From Deltaproteobacteria bacterium UBA6967 (GTDB taxonomy: Bacteria; SAR324; NAC60-12), in the NCBI GenBank assembly GCA_002450295.1, contig DJYX01000247.1:1-6740 (forward strand): 6,740 nucleotides of DNA, written 5' to 3'. The notes beneath the pieces are model-generated. The model did not search any database. It worked only from the letters and a program-made list of their open reading frames with translations, and was not told the origin of the DNA. A program made the translations under genes and the position numbers. Below, in pieces: positions 5,585 to 6,740 of the stretch; positions within the stretch are counted from its first letter, which is position 1, and every line of letters begins with the position of its first letter.

Positions 5585-5872
5585 ATGACAAAAGTATGTA
5601 TCGTGCAGAAGCGGCAGATCGTACTGTTGAAAAAGGAAATCTACGTCGAGGGCAGTCAGGAAGAGATTGAAGAGTGGATTATTCAAAATCAGTTGGATGA
5701 CACCAAGTACCAGTGGCGAACCCACACCGAATACATCGATCCAGGGCACGAAGAGTACGAAATTCTTGAGGTCCCTGAGGATGATGGCTACGACTTCCTA
5801 CGCTACGTCCGCAAGCCCCCGGTCTATAACCTGGAACGGGACAACGGCCGAAAGATCCAGACCAAGAAATAA
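5585..5872 (+). CDS. Small charged protein of unknown function (95 residues)
   Basis: I do not recognise this protein. It starts MTKVCIVQKR and is soluble-looking, with no signal peptide or membrane segment. It is rich in both acidic (about 20 Asp/Glu) and basic (about 15 Lys/Arg) residues. The N-terminal half alternates two likely strands (KVCIVQ, QIVLLKKEIYVEG) with a helix (SQEEIEEWIIQNQ, 24-36), then a further likely strand in HEEYEILEVPEDDG (55-68). This strand-helix-strand pattern with an acidic EEIEEW helix resembles small domains that bind partner proteins or nucleic acids, but the resemblance is only general. The C-terminus (76-95) is basic: RKPPVYNLERDNGRKIQTKK. Cys5 is the only cysteine. 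The excellent ribosome-binding site supports expression. The polyketide synthase gene begins 11 bases after the stop, so co-expression is likely. Confidence 0.7.
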   Translation: MTKVCIVQKRQIVLLKKEIYVEGSQEEIEEWIIQNQLDDTKYQWRTHTEYIDPGHEEYEILEVPEDDGYDFLRYVRKPPVYNLERDNGRKIQTKK

Positions 5873-5883
5873 TCCTACTGCGA

Positions 5884-6740
5884 ATGCCTCGAATCTTGGC
5901 ACTCGCCCATGCCTTTCCTCCCCATTACTGCTCTCAAGATGAACTGAGTTTCGCCCTGCGCATTGCTTGGCAGGACCAGGGGCTTGATGTGGCGATTTTT
6001 GATCGCTTGCAGCGCAACGTCCAGGTTCAGGGGCGCTACCTGGCTCGACCGTTGGAAGAGTACCACCACTTCAATTCCTTCACCCAAACCAACCAGATCT
6101 GGCAGGAAGAAGCCCTGCATCTCAGTGAGCAAGTAGTCCAGCAAGTACTGGATCAAGCTCAGCTAGCAGCCGACCAAGTCCAGTTGCTGATGAGTACAAC
6201 AGTGACAGGAATCGCGGTACCTTCACTAGAAGCCTGCCTGATGAACCGACTGCCGTTTGCACCGACGACTCGACGAGTCCCCCTGTTTGGACTGGGTTGT
6301 TTGGCTGGAACCGCTGGGATTGCCCGTTGTGCTGATTACCTCCGAGCTTACCCCACCCATGCCGCTTTGCTACTCTCGGTGGAACTCTGCTCCCTAACTT
6401 TACAGAAGCAGGACTTGTCCATAGCGAATCTGATTGCTAGTGGCCTCTTTGGTGATGGAGCTGCAGCTGCGCTGCTCGTTGGTGACGAGCATCCTCTGGC
6501 TTCAGCCGCACCTGTGGGTGTACTCGACTCCTGTTCGGTCTTCTTTCCAGATTCTGAAGAGGTGATGGGCTGGGAAGTCAGTGCATCTGGCCTTAAGATC
6601 GTCCTCTCTCCAGGTGTTCCTCATTATACCCGAGAGGCACTACCTGGACCCCTGAAGGATTTCCTCGCCCAGCACAACCTGAAACTTGGTGAGATCCGTC
6701 ACTGGGTCAGTCATCCCGGAGGTCCCAAGGTGATTGACGC
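5884..6740 (+). CDS. Type III polyketide synthase (chalcone/stilbene synthase-like), partial at right edge
   Basis: The visible 285 residues are the N-terminal and middle parts of a bacterial type III polyketide synthase. The family is a homodimeric thiolase-fold enzyme that extends an acyl-CoA starter with malonyl-CoA and cyclises the product to pyrones, resorcinols or related aromatics. The nucleophile Cys139 sits in LFGLGCLAGTAGIARCADYL (134-153). VELCSLT (166-172) and ASGLFGDGAAAALLVG (185-200) follow, with Phe189 at the position of a known gatekeeper. His277 in SHPGGPKVIDA, at the right edge, is the second catalytic residue; the Asn of the triad lies beyond the window. The start MPRILALAHAFPPH matches the usual N-terminus, where a buried strand precedes a Pro-Pro pair. 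There is no Shine-Dalgarno before the ATG, so translation probably depends on the small gene 11 bases upstream. The starter unit and product cannot be read from sequence. Confidence 0.93.
   Translation, partial: MPRILALAHAFPPHYCSQDELSFALRIAWQDQGLDVAIFDRLQRNVQVQGRYLARPLEEYHHFNSFTQTNQIWQEEALHLSEQVVQQVLDQAQLAADQVQLLMSTTVTGIAVPSLEACLMNRLPFAPTTRRVPLFGLGCLAGTAGIARCADYLRAYPTHAALLLSVELCSLTLQKQDLSIANLIASGLFGDGAAAALLVGDEHPLASAAPVGVLDSCSVFFPDSEEVMGWEVSASGLKIVLSPGVPHYTREALPGPLKDFLAQHNLKLGEIRHWVSHPGGPKVID

Noticed and set aside
5417..5749. Minus-strand frame of 110 codons
   Set aside because: Antisense to the 95-residue gene, which has the better start signal; no recognisable motif.
5875..6156. Minus-strand frame of 93 codons
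   Set aside because: Antisense to the 5' part of the type III polyketide synthase, which is clearly coding.

Overview
The window looks like chromosomal DNA from a Gram-negative bacterium. Three things point that way: a signal-peptide-bearing envelope protein, a class III signal-peptide pseudopilin, and a membrane-bound glycan-priming transferase. Base composition looks even across the genes, spacers are short, and GTG and TTG starts are used. I see no rRNA, tRNA, CRISPR array, transposase or phage gene. The phylum cannot be fixed from the sequence alone. The mix of a DUF790 nuclease, a WcaJ-type transferase and a type III polyketide synthase fits an environmental, possibly marine, proteobacterium-like lineage, but that is a guess.

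Left part (1-2275). A minus-strand gene, cut by the left edge, encodes a protein with a degenerate HAD-like N-terminus. It diverges across only 31 bases from a full-length polyprenyl-phosphate sugar-1-phosphate transferase (466-1863), the membrane enzyme that starts exopolysaccharide or O-antigen repeat units. Overlapping the end of that gene is a short GspH/FimT-type pseudopilin (1844-2275) starting at TTG.

Middle (2309-4009). Two minus-strand genes, probably one transcript read right to left, encode a four-helix CopD/HemJ-like membrane protein and then a 414-residue DUF790 protein. DUF790 is the family of Bax1, the nuclease partner of XPB helicase in archaea. No helicase gene is visible here.

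Right part (4010-6740). An AT-rich 265-base spacer with a small dyad separates the minus-strand pair from a plus-strand series. That series is a Cys-type glutathione peroxidase closely resembling yeast Gpx3 (4275-4754), then, 3 bases later, an exported protein of unknown function with a Cys-x20-Cys module (4758-5372). After a 212-base spacer come an unrecognised charged 95-residue protein (5585-5872) and, 11 bases later, a type III polyketide synthase (5884 to the right edge, 285 codons visible).

The window is a patchwork of short units: envelope glycan priming, a pilin-like component, DNA-repair-type nuclease, peroxide defence and polyketide synthesis. I did not find a clear new multi-gene system. 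The best leads are the bacterial Bax1-like nuclease beside a membrane protein, the pseudopilin embedded in the transferase gene, and the unknown small protein preceding the polyketide synthase.
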